A DNA stretch of 64,000 nucleotides from Chamaea fasciata. Lineage: Eukaryota > Chordata > Aves > Passeriformes > Sylviidae. Shown one piece after another: positions 1 to 11,700 of the stretch. A program made the position numbers and the translations under genes. Numbering within the stretch: position 1 is the stretch's first letter; every line of letters starts with the position of its first letter. The notes beneath the pieces were generated by a model. It saw nothing but the letters and a program-made list of their open reading frames with translations, was not told the origin of the DNA and did not search any database. The stretch is from contig JARCOQ010000002.1 in assembly GCA_029207755.1 (NCBI GenBank), positions 3,534,001 to 3,598,000 on the forward strand. Direction: 5' to 3'.

Positions 1-3000
1 GTTATGGGAATAATCACTGTGGACAGGAGTGTTTCAGGGAAAATAGAGTTCTGGATTAACAAATTGGCTGTGAATCATTAAGGGATAGGGCATGAAATGA
101 TATTAAGCCACGGCAACAAAGGACTTCCAATTATTTATGAAAAAAGTCAACCGAGACAAACTGCTGTAGCATTCATTAGGCTAATGAGGGGAAGCACCAT
201 GGACTGCAGTTTGAGCATAATACCTTGAGGTCAGAATGCAATTTGATGCAACTCTGGTTTGATCTCTCTGCTGCGAACTATGACACTGTTTAAAAATTAA
301 ATTTTATAAAGATCTGAAGCAGTAGATATGGCTGCCCTTCCTTCACAGGACAAAAGGGGAAAAAAAAAAAAAAAAAAAAAAAAAACATGAAAAGTGCCCC
401 TAGGTGGTAAGAATGTTGGAACCTGAAGGACTACAGTTGGGTTTGATATTAACATTCTTGAGGAAAAAAAGCTGGAGAAAGGATGAAGTGGCAGAACTGG
501 CCTGGGTTTGCATCTGTCCCTCAGCACAAGCACAGCAGTATCCTCAGTCTTCTACCATAACCTGGCTAAATTCTGGTGTGGGCAGAAGGACTTCCGAAGC
601 CAACATGACAACATGTTACTCACAACTCTGTCTTATTGCTAAGTTTAAAGAGCAAATTATCATGTCAGAGCCCTAAATATATATTGTGCAAACTCTGTCG
701 TGAAGTATTCAAAAGCTGGGGAGGAGGGTTTAGTTGCCTACACCCTCTATGAGCAATGACAAGCCTGGAAGTCCTGCTTCACATTCTGGGTTTTATCCAA
801 GAGATGAGCAAGAGGGAAACTTCCTCACTGCCTACAATTGCTTATTGAGGAAGTAATTTTCTAATACCAGAAACTTGTCATGAGTAAAATAACCAGATGC
901 AAAAACGAGGTCAAAGATTGATCTAGGCAAAATTAGACAAAAAATTGGGAGCAATTTTACCCGGTGCGAAGACCCGGTGCATTGGAATGAAAATGGTAGG
1001 TGGGAGAAAGGCTTGTAAAAGAAAAGGTAAATTTTCCAGGGATTACTTTCATTCTGAAAAACAAGCAGAAACAAAATTGAAAAAAATAGATTTAAGTTCC
1101 AAACAAAATTATGTTGCTGTTATCGAAATCAGGAGCTTCTATTTTAAAGGTTGTACCATCCAGGAGATCAGACCAGGCAATCTCAGAAAACCCAGTTTGG
1201 ATTTTAAAATCCTCACACACACAGAGGACAGGAAAATTATCATAACACCTGGGCAAGCCTGGAGCCGGAGTTTGCTGAGACATTATGCATGTCAGCTCTG
1301 AAATCAACCAGGCTGTCTAACAATCAGCTGCAGCACTGGGAACCCAGACAAGAAGGCTTTTCATTCAGCCCCACCTTGCAATCACTTCTGATTTTCTAAA
1401 AGTAACAAAGCTGTTATTATTTCAAACAAGAGAGAAGGAGACAAGATAATTAAGTTTTAAAACTCCTGCAGAAGCAAAGCAACCCTCCTGGATTCAGGTG
1501 GAACAATTTTATTCGAACACCAAGACATTACATCTCTCAAACTTCTGCTGAGCCATGGAAGTGGAATCACTTCAACAGAAGTTTGAAATAGATGTATGTG
1601 CTTGATCTGTTTTGGGTATAACACATACTATTTGAATTTAAATTAAACATTGTAAATAATATTTATTATCCAGACAAGAACTGCCTAAGTAGTATTTCTA
1701 CAAAGAAAATGCCATCACAAACAATTAAAAGCTTCTGAGGCTGTAAGCAACTATAAATTGCTGGAAATACAGAATAAATAAGAATAAAGAAAGAACGGGA
1801 TTTCCACAATGGTTCAGAACATTCATTACTCAAGTCTGGTGTCCTGTCTCTGTCCTCTACCATACAACTCACAAAATGAAAGTCCTTCAACACACCTGCT
1901 AAGCTGCAGCAAAAAAATATTCCCCTCAGCTGCTGAAAATAAGAAACCAGCCTTGACAAATGAGATTTGATTACTTCTGTTTCAGCCTGAAAAATAATAA
2001 AATGTCATCACAAGATTATCCACACACACTGTCAATTCAGAAATTATATTTGGACCAATTTTCACTACTGATGTACGTTTTATTATCTCCACATGTTATG
2101 GTAGTTTTAGATCAGAATTGACTTTGTCCCTTAAACCTTTAATTTTCTCCTTCATAAGCTCACAATAATAATCTGGCCATGCTTTAAATTATTCAGTTGT
2201 AATTTGCAAGAAATTCGCATTTTCTGTGCATCCGCTGGTATCGGTGAAAGATTAAAATAAAGTGTGTTGTGCTGCAGCTGGAACGTGCTGCAGTGTGCTT
2301 CAACAGAGTTGCTTGAAAAAGCAAAAAAAAAAAATAGCATTAAAAACAAATATAACTGCTTTTTCTTGATTGACAGGATCAGCACTGCAGAAAAAACATA
2401 CAGAATGGGATCATGCTCCAAAGAGAAATGAAGGGACGGAACCAACACTTTCCACACGAGGACAAACAGAGAGGAAAAGGAAATAGGCTTATGCTTTCCA
2501 GAAACCATGATTTTCTACAAACACTGAGAAGAAAAGCAAAACAAAACCCACAGCAGAATTCTTTGACCATTTCCCTTTAAATGCCCAAGGTACTGCTACA
2601 ACTTGGATTATGATCTCAGCCGTTCCTGCCGGAGCAGGTGTCCTTCACATTCCAGGCTCACAGTCCTCAATCATTCCTCGAACGGGAGAGCTGCTGAAAA
2701 GGCAGGGAGACCATTGGAAGTCTGGGCATTGGATACATTTTTTATTTCTTTGCATTTTCAGTAGTCAAAAAAGAAAACCCCTCATCCATCACTTTGATGA
2801 AAGTCCATAGGGCATCCATTTATTCTCTTCCCAACATGATCCGATGAGTTTGGATCCTTATTTATGTTCTTTCAATGCTCAGATGTTACATTTTCTTGGC
2901 CATTATCTGAGCATTACTATTTGTTATTAGTCCACAATGGAGATCCTATTGTAATGAGCTGTGATGCGCTGACATATTTCATGCTTGCTGGTTATACCAG

Positions 3001-6000
3001 ATTTACTGCAATTACTCTTGAAAGGGATGGAGTAATTTACTGAAATCTCATTGTGGGAAAAGGAACTCCTGCAGGAGGTTCACACTGAATTTCTTATGAA
3101 GCTGTGCTAAGATGTTCTGTTCCAAGAGCCTGAATGATTGCCAGGCAGCCTAAGACTCATGCTTTGCAGAATAAAAAGTTTTAATTAAAAATGAGCAATA
3201 AGTTCATGATAGATTTGTTTCATAGCAATAGCAAGAGCACACAGTTCTAGTATTTTATTTTCAAAGATAAGCCATGTGTTACAATGAAATTCCAAGCAAG
3301 ATAATGAGGAAAGGGCTTTAAAATAAAACCTTTCTTATGAAATCAGGCTGGCTGTGGAGATGCTTCGTTTTGAGAGGCTCAGCTGCTTGTTGCGTATCTC
3401 TGGGATTTTCTCACTTCAGCCCTTAAAAATCTACACCCATGAACTGAACCCTGCCCCTTCCTGAGGTCAGCAAGGTGTGTATGACATGAATATGGTGACA
3501 CAGATTTTCCATAAATTTGCCCTTTTTCCAGGCTGAGCTTTTGGAGAAATATTGCAAGATTTCACGTAATTAAGAAATGTGCTTAAAAATTAAAAAATGT
3601 TTTCAATCAAAATGATCAGACAGACATCTTGCAGTGATGTAGGAAGTTTTCTTCATTAATTACTGTTGCATTATTGATTTTGTTGATGTTGCACTTGGGA
3701 TGAATTTGGCTGCTTCTTTCTAAAAAAAAACCCAACCTGTATGAAGTCTTATTGATAGTAACCAAGTGAGCATCTCATTATATTATCCCCTAGCTTCTTA
3801 ACAATAGGAGGGAATAACCACCAGGGAAGGAGGAAAAGGCTAATCCATAAATTTCTCATTAGCTGAAAGAGAGAGAAACATTTGCTTGAATAATGGAATA
3901 TGTTTAGAATCACAGCCTGCAGTTAATCATGTTTACTTGTCCTTACTTTTCCAATATTCACAGAATGAGACTGCATGGATTTTAGCACAAAATCATCAGC
4001 CATCAACATGTAAACTGATTGTTCAAAAGTACATCTAAAGGTGCACGTTTTTAAAGCAATGAGAGAATACCTGTGTTCGGAGTGATAATAAAAACAATTA
4101 AATTTGCATATTGCACCATTATTCTACTTCAGCATCAATAATAAGCAAAACTTAGAAACCAAGCTAAAGCGAATAATTCACAGCAAATAAATTACCCAAT
4201 TAATTTTCTCTATTTTTTTTGCTTAGCAAGGTTAAGATTTTTTTTTAATCCACTCATTGATTTGAATTTTTTTTTCACAGACTATTAGATTCATCAAAAT
4301 CCAAGTTCTGTTCTTCATTTCTACAATTTTATAAACTGTTCAGAAAAAAATTTAAAAACAACCCCTTGACAAGACAAATCCAACTGATCACTGGAAATAA
4401 TTTGTGATATGAGAACAGCTTGGGAACAAGAGAGCCCAAGGGTGATTATAGCATTGAAAAATTTTAGGGAAACTTTTGTTAAAATCTGTTCTTGTCCTTT
4501 TTGCCGTGTATGGGGAGAACAAGTTGTTCTCTTGCCCTTCAGGGAGGAGTTTATTTCAATACTGCATTTCTTTTTCCAGGATTGAGGCTGACTCAAACTT
4601 TCCTTGCAGCCACTGCTTTCTAGGTTTTCTGGGTTTGCCAGCTTGTTTTCCTTGCCACATTAGTGGTGATGATTTACATTAATTTCACGATTTAGCACAG
4701 AAAACTGGCACAAAGTTTGTTTCTCAATACGCGTTTGTGCTTATCAGCACTTATACCTCAGCAAAACCTCTTTCAAAGCTCACATCTCCTATATGCCAAG
4801 ATCACCTGAACTCCTAATCCCATCTGCAAACTTTCTTACGCTGTGTCATCCACATGAAGACATAAGCAAATTTTAGTCAGCAAATTTTCACCTAAAAGTA
4901 ACAGAAAAAGTTGGATGCTTATAAGTCCAAGAGAAACCTTCAGCTGTATTCAATACGTTCCTTCATTTTCACACGCGCATCAATGAGAAGTCAGTTACAC
5001 TCGGTTTTCTTTTTTTTCAGTCCTATTTTATATCATACTAAACTGGTATCCTGTCATAAAATATCGTTCACAAGAAATGGAGGTCTAATGTCACAATGAA
5101 AAAGTTTGTGTAATTTCCGTGATTACAGTTCATTTTCTTGTTTGTTTTTTTTTTTTTTTTGGCAGCTCCCCAGCTAAAATATCAAGGTGAAGCTTAAATT
5201 TTGAGCATACAGAAACGTGACTGTCGAAATACCAGTTGCAAACTTAGAATTTCATCAGTGTTTTCATTTGGCAAATGGCCTCATATTTTCTTCTAAATAC
5301 TTTGATTTCTGTTGGAGGAGAGAACCACTTTTCTAAGGCAAAAGTCCTACTGCTAGAGAGGTAAGTTGGCAAAAACGTTCCTTAATGAAATGGAACTCTA
5401 GGCAAACTGAATATAGCAGTCGATGGCATTTAACCCCTTCACCAAACAGTGCCTCAGATGCAAAGATAATCCAAATTGCTTCACCCTTCCCTGTATATGC
5501 TGTGTGTTAAAATACTGGGTTTAAATGCCTCACAATTCCAACTCCATGGCTGAAAGCAGGAGGATCATAAGTAGCAAGTAAAACAAATGCAGTGATAACG
5601 AGAATACTCAAGGTGCTCAACCACAGACAGGTGTGACACATCTCTCTGACAGAGCTGCACAATTTCTGAGCCAGAACACCAAGTCGGTGCTCACAACAGC
5701 ACAGGGCCAAGACATAACAGAGCTGGCAACGCGATCCATCTTCTCAGAACTGACACAAGGGAGTTGCCTGCCAAAACTAAGATGCAGGATGAAAAAACAC
5801 CCAAAAAAACCCAAGCAATAGCAGTTCTCTGGGTCTTCGAAAGCAGGTTTCAGATGCCATCATTTTTGTGTATTTGTTTAATTTCAATGTAAGAAACTGA
5901 CAACGTACTGACAAGTAGCCCTTAAAATACATTATATGGACGGTTTAATGCATTTTTAAATTTTTTTTTTTGGTACCAAAACGGTGTTATTGGCATGATC

Positions 6001-7752
6001 CAAGTCGCTGCACATCTTGCATGAAACCTGCTGTACCAGTCCTTCATGGAAATGTGACTGAACATCACAGCTTCTTGTTTCACAGAAAAACCAAGACCTT
6101 CAGGTCCTTTGAATGCATGTGTGACAAAGAGAATATCTGTACATCTAGAGCATGAATGTTTTCAGTTAATTTAGGAAGTATTATTGAGACTGAGTCTCGA
6201 TAGCATTTTTGAGACTAATAACTGGGTGGGTACACTAGAAACCATGCATTTAGTTTGACTTCCTCTTCATAGACAGTTGGTGAAAACAATTCATTTACTT
6301 TGCAATGCAGACCACAGTTAGTTCTACCTACGTTTTAAAATCTAACCAGAAATCCTCATCACCCATTCTGTGCCTCCAAAGCTGCATTTTAAACCAGGCA
6401 CATATTATCTTAAAAAAAAAAAGTTTTTTAAGTAGTCCTTCAATATTTTTCGTTGAAGAGTTGAGTTATTTGGTAAAGACAACCTGTTCTCAAAAACAGA
6501 GACCTGGAATGTGCCTCCTGCCTCAGCAGTCTCCCTGCTCTGCTATTTTAGTGGCTTTACCCTCTTTTTTTATCATCCCACTTATCAAGCTATCAAAAGC
6601 TATTTGAGAAGTGTCAGCTTTCTTACCTCCTCCCATATCCCCACATTTCCACTGGAAAAAAAACCTTGCAAAGATGATCCTTTCAGAGCTGAAAAGATCA
6701 GGCCCTTTTCCGTCTTTTTGGTTTAGAGAATCTCACTGTTCCACTGATCTTCCCTGAATTCAGGTCAGTCTGAAACCTGTTCTGGAGCAAAGCTGGTCAG
6801 AGCTGGACACAATCCTTCTATGTGTCAAGAATGCTGATAGACCTAAAAATCTTGGTTTATCCTGCTGCACAAGGAAGAATTCCTATTTTAGTTAGGGAAG
6901 CTTAGCTGGGAACTTCCAGAAGAGCTGAGAAATCCGTGTGCATGTGCTGAATCACTGGCCTACATTTCTGCTGCGCAGGAGGTCACCAGACAGCGATCAC
7001 AAGTTTCACAAATACACTGAGAACTTTATGTGGGATGCATTTGTCCATCACCCCAAACTGACTTTGCTGCATCTGTGTTCAGGACTGGTTTTCAAAACTG
7101 GTCCAGCAGTGTTGGAGATGTAAAGGATGTAGCAGGCACAAATAGAACAGCATTTATCTAGTGTTTCAGAGGAATTGCTTTTAAAACCATCAGAGTCGGT
7201 TAGTTTACATTTCAGTGATTTTTAACAAGTTCCCTGCTTTGAATCCTAAAGTTGGTAAAGCTCCATATTTATTTTCCATAAAAATACTGAAACAGGCTGT
7301 CCTAGAGTCTGTAATTTCCTTACAGTCTGGCTTTCCACTGCAGCCTGAGCTACAGAGCAATATCCCTGAAAAGAAAGCAAGTCTTTAGAGATCACAAATA
7401 ACCAATTTCACAGTACAAGCAGTTGTAAATAGAGCTAAATTCCCTTTAGTAATAAACTATTCATCTTTGTGCTTCATTGAGTTCAAAGAAAAGCATTTTT
7501 CAGAGTTTAAGCAATTAAGTTTACATTTTATTTTCTGCTCTTGAAAGGAAGTTATCACAAAAGCACGGGATTGAGAAGCCACTGTGGTATTGCAGGTATT
7601 CTCTGCGTATGAAATTTCAATTTAGCAAAGCATGCAAAACTCTACAGGCAGTTGAGGTTCAATACACTAAACCCACTTTGTTTTCACACTGTGTTTGTTT
7701 TGAATCATCACTGACCCAGCTGATCAGCTGCTGAATTAGGATGTCTGAACAT
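1..7752. other. Gene-free AT-rich DNA, left flank
   Basis: No coding region, RNA gene or recognisable mobile element was found on either strand. Reading frames are under 120 codons and have no recognisable domain. Low-complexity tracts include a 26-base A run at 360-385 and a T run near 5145-5160. The stretch around 2820-3100 is rich in TAAT/ATTA-type words and resembles the texture of conserved non-coding DNA, but that is only an impression. The rest is ordinary avian intergenic or intronic sequence as far as can be seen. Confidence 0.7.
360..385 (+). repeat. Poly(A) tract, A26
   Basis: An uninterrupted run of 26 A follows a short GGGG. It could be the tail of an old retroposed sequence, but nothing upstream is recognisable as a transcript. 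Length is likely polymorphic. Confidence 0.9.
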
Positions 7753-7910
7753 TAGAACCATAGAATTGTTTAGGCTGTGGAAAAACCCCTAAGATCCTCA
7801 AGCCCAACCATTAATTCAGCAGTGTAAAGTCCACCTCCAAGCCATGTCCCTCAGGGCCATGCCTACAAGTCTTTTAAATACCTTCAGAGATGGTGACTCC
7901 ACCACTTCCA
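7753..7910 (-). mobile_element. CR1 LINE 3' fragment
   Basis: Read on the minus strand, this matches the 3' untranslated end of an avian CR1 LINE. It carries the block about a value 'held constant' across CR1 subfamilies: GTGGTGGAGTCACCATC, then TATTTAAAAGAC, then GGGACATGG, a GGTTGG...GATCTTA block and a terminal CC(T)AA..ATTCTATGGTTCTA tail. CR1 copies are normally 5'-truncated and end in an ATTCTATG-type microsatellite, and this copy fits both. Only about 158 bp remain and no coding part survives. On the minus strand its 5' edge meets the LTR-like element at 7911-8399, so the truncation may be natural or caused by that insertion. Confidence 0.88.
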
Positions 7911-8399
7911 CTTTGCTTTCAGCACAGCTGCGTGGGTCAAGATTTGTGTTCAGCCTGCCCGGGGTGCACAGATTCCACTCCTTGTGGGTTTGTTTTCTTC
8001 TTTTCTTCCGTTAGAGCTGGGATTAATGCTCAGGAGACACAGTTTTCATGTCCAGACTCAGATGTTTATTAATTCTCATCTATGTTACAGTCTCACAAGT
8101 TGTGCGTTCTAGCTAACAAGGTAGAAAATGGCTGTGTCTCTAACTCTTTCCAAGGTCTTTTAGGCATAACTTATCCAATGATGAGATGATACCTATATTA
8201 TTTTTACTCTTAGCCCAAGAACCAAACACCCCTGGTCCGCAATGTGGATTTTTTCACCCAATTAGAAAACATCACCCAAACCCATGAAGAAGAAGGTGAA
8301 AGAAGAACTTAGCCTACACCCTAAATCCTCCATCTTGCCCCAGATAGATTACTTATACTAGAACCTTAAATCCTAGGTTTTCCACCCTGTGATATCACA
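7911..8399 (-). mobile_element. Probable ERV LTR remnant
   Basis: On the minus strand the block starts with the 12-bp palindrome TGTGATATCACA (8388-8399). It runs through an LTR-like region to an AATAAA-type polyadenylation signal (reverse complement near 8068-8075), and then to a U5-like tail ending near the CR1 fragment. I recall similar text from passerine LTR families but cannot name the family with certainty. The left edge is uncertain: the firmly LTR-like part begins near 8012, and 7911-8011 may be U5, internal or unrelated sequence. No clear target-site duplication was found. It could instead be an internal part of a larger LTR reaching 8770. Confidence 0.6.
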
Positions 8400-8404
8400 C
8401 ACTT

Positions 8405-8758
8405 CTATTTAACTACAACACCCACAACCCCAGTGCTGTCACTCAATTTTGGAAGCCTCTCCCACGGCCTCAGGTCAAATGCAGTGTTTGCTTGAGGGTC
8501 AGTGCCTGTCAGCACAGAAAGCCTGAAATCCTCAGCCTCCAGGGTTCCAACAACTCCTCCTGTATCCTGTGGCTGTGAGCCAAGCGCAGGAGACAGAGGG
8601 GCCTGGGGGCTGTTTTGGGTGCTCAGGTGCTGTTGTGTCGGTGGGGATACAACAATATCTCCCTCTGAGGAAACACAAGATGAAAAACCAAGATCCCAGC
8701 CACTTCTGGTTGCTGGCAAAGAACTCGTGGCTCTCCTGTGAAGTGCAAAATTGTTCAT
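8405..8758 (-). pseudogene. Unassigned reading frame beside LTR
   Basis: A 117-codon frame on the minus strand ends six bases before the LTR-like palindrome at 8388-8399. Its conceptual product is rich in Ser, Pro, Thr and Gln, with no membrane segment, catalytic motif or zinc knuckle visible. Its position could make it 3' internal sequence of the same endogenous element or simply the U3 part of a long LTR. A real host protein is unlikely because there is no splice context and the overlapping plus-strand frames are of similar length. I therefore treat it as element-derived and not functional. Confidence 0.3.
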
Positions 8759-8770
8759 CTCATTGTCTTG

Positions 8771-11700
8771 GCCAGATTCAACCTCAGGTAATTACAGTTT
8801 GTCAACCCGAACTTCCCATGCAGATCAGAGTGGGTTTCTGTGGAGCTAAGCAGCCCCTTTTTTTCACAGCTTTTCAGCAGAGCATGAAATGATCTCTGCA
8901 CAAGGTTTGAGTACCTTTAAAGTTTGCCTTCAGCTGCACAGAGGTAAGACCATCATTATTAACACTGTATGGTTGCATGCTAGATTTTGTGACTTCACTT
9001 TTTTGCTGGTTCCAGGGTGTTAGAGCTGTGCTGATCGTCCACTCCACAGAAAATGTCTTTGCTTTTACTGAAAAACAAGTTTAAATCGTGTCTAGCAGAG
9101 GCCAGGTAAAATCCCTTCAGAGATCTTTAGTCATGTCGTGGTAATTGTTTTCTTTTGCACTGTAATAGATGAAAAGCAGCTGAGCCAGTTGCTTTGCATA
9201 GACTCATTTGTCTGATTTTGCCCTTTTTTCCAGGTGGCTGAAACATGTGTGGCACACCACGATTGTCTATTTGCACATTGATTCAGCAATAAACTGAACC
9301 AGTAGATTGGAGAAATTACTTGAGCAAATCTCCTCATGAAAAGGTGAATGAAGACAAGGTGCTATGATACAGGTGCAGCCCACTGAAAATCCCTAATTTA
9401 AAAAAAAATTGGAAACAAAGAAGGAAGGAACTGGTGAAGCATGTGACCTTGGTGCCATAAAATCAGATGTGGGCACCTAGCAGCAATTGAAAGAAATGTT
9501 TCTGTCAGGGAGAAGCCTGTGAGAAAACAACACCCCCAATGAGTCTTTCCATGAGGAAATAGGAAATCTAAATATTCTGGTGCTAGAATCCAGGCAAGGA
9601 ATGTTGGAGCAGCTGAACTCTTGAAAACAGAAGAACAAGTTACCTCAGGAATATTATCTTTTGATACAGAACCCAAACAGATACCATTCAGTCATTCATT
9701 CCCTCTCCTCCTTTCCACATATGAGACAGATGACACGCGAATGAAAGCTCTGCCAATTCACTGTTGGATTTCAGTAAATCTACTCTTTACCCAAGCCAAA
9801 GCAGTTGCTCAAGCCTACAGAGCACTGAAGAAAATACACTTTGCTGACACAGTATTTTTTTTGATTCAAAAGATTATAAAATTTAACAAGCCAAATGTTT
9901 CGTGCAAGCATAGCAGGTATCTTTAGGATAAAAATCCTGACATCGTGGTTATGGTGATTTACTGCAGTTAAAGAGTATCACTCCAGTTGTGAATGCCATT
10001 CACAGCACTTCTTTATGAGGTACCAGTAATACCCAGCCCATCTTTCCACCTGTGCTGTACGAAGCACATTTAAGGCTGGCATAAATCCCAGATTAAGGAA
10101 CTCAAGAGTAGTCATTGTTCTTTTATCCAGGGAGGGGTGGATAAGAACAGCACTATTTCCTCTCTCCTTTTCTCTTCCTCACTCCTCAAATCAGATACTG
10201 CTTTAGATTTTTGCATTTAAACTATTTGAAATAATGTATAGCAGTCTATAGGATCAGAAATAGTAAATATATTTAGCTCACTATGTCTTTTCCCATCTGA
10301 ACAATTCAAAATGTTTAAGTTAAATATCATCATTTCCATTATTACAGAGGAAAGACACAATTCAGCTTGCCCAGAACCACAGGGTGTTTGGGTCATTGTG
10401 GTGACCTAACAGCTGGACTTCTAGAAATTGAAAATCACACAGTTGAAAACGGCAGAATGACACGAAACTCATCCCGAGGCAGCTCTAAAGTGGAATTTCT
10501 CTGATCTTTACCTCTGGTTTTCTCTCCACACACACCATGGTGTGGCAAAGAGGAAAGACAGAGCAATTTTTTGGTTACAAACAAGTTTTCAAGTAATAGG
10601 TAGTAAAATTATGTCAAACATGTGCCGGTAAACATTTTATACTGCAATTTCCACACCCAAATAATTCTACACTGTAGAATTACAGTTGTAACGTGCACAA
10701 TAAAATCGGAATGTGGCATTACCAAGCACTGAAATCCATGCACAGCCCTATTAGATAAACACTCTCTGTACCTGAATATATGCTCCATATTAATATAGCC
10801 TCTAACTGCCTTCCAAACCAATTTTTTTTTTTAATTTTTTAAAGCTAATTTGTGCCTTTGGATACATTTGGTCAAATCCCAAGGGACTTGTGCGTGCATA
10901 TCTGAGCACAAACTCAGTGACAAATCCTTCCCCTTCCCAACACATTGCATTGTTACCTATAACTCCTGTCTTTTTCTTTCTTCTTTTTTTATAACACCTG
11001 AATCTTTGGGGGACACTGCAAAAAGAAGTGCAGCACGTTCCATTTGTTGCCAGTTCCATTTCTGAAAGAAGATTGAATAATGCTGTACCCGTGCTGTTCA
11101 TGGGCAAGTGTAAATGGGATCTTGATACCAGTGCTGTCCCTCAGACACATTTCTTTTCTATCCTCACTGAGCCTAAAAATAGAAGTTGGGAAAGGCAGAA
11201 AAATAAAAATGAGCAGGGGAATGCAGCTATCCCTACCAAGCTCATGAAAATACAGTGATCTACCATAATGCTAAACGCAGGACAAAAATATCAAAAGACA
11301 AAAATATTGCACCAATTTCCTCTTATACACAAACATTACAGACCTCAGGGTCCAGCTCTTCTCGTCCCACTCCATCTGACTTGACACCTCCTCAAGAATT
11401 ATTAAAAAATAATAAACTTCCATTATAGTATTGGCTACAAGCTTATGGATTAGCTCTGATCACAAACAGAGACATACTCTTGAGTTACTGAGTTCAATCA
11501 AAGTGAACACATGTCCAAACCTTAAATTTGGTTCTGGCTCAGGACCATTCAGTTGAGAACTAATAGTCCAATGTTTCTTTCACAACACCCAGACTCAATT
11601 TGCTTTTTTAACATCGGCATTTTTTTAAAAAGTGAAAATTTCATCGTTTAAGTCTAATGAATTTTGGCAATTCTGAAAAAACTCAGTAATAAAATTGTTG

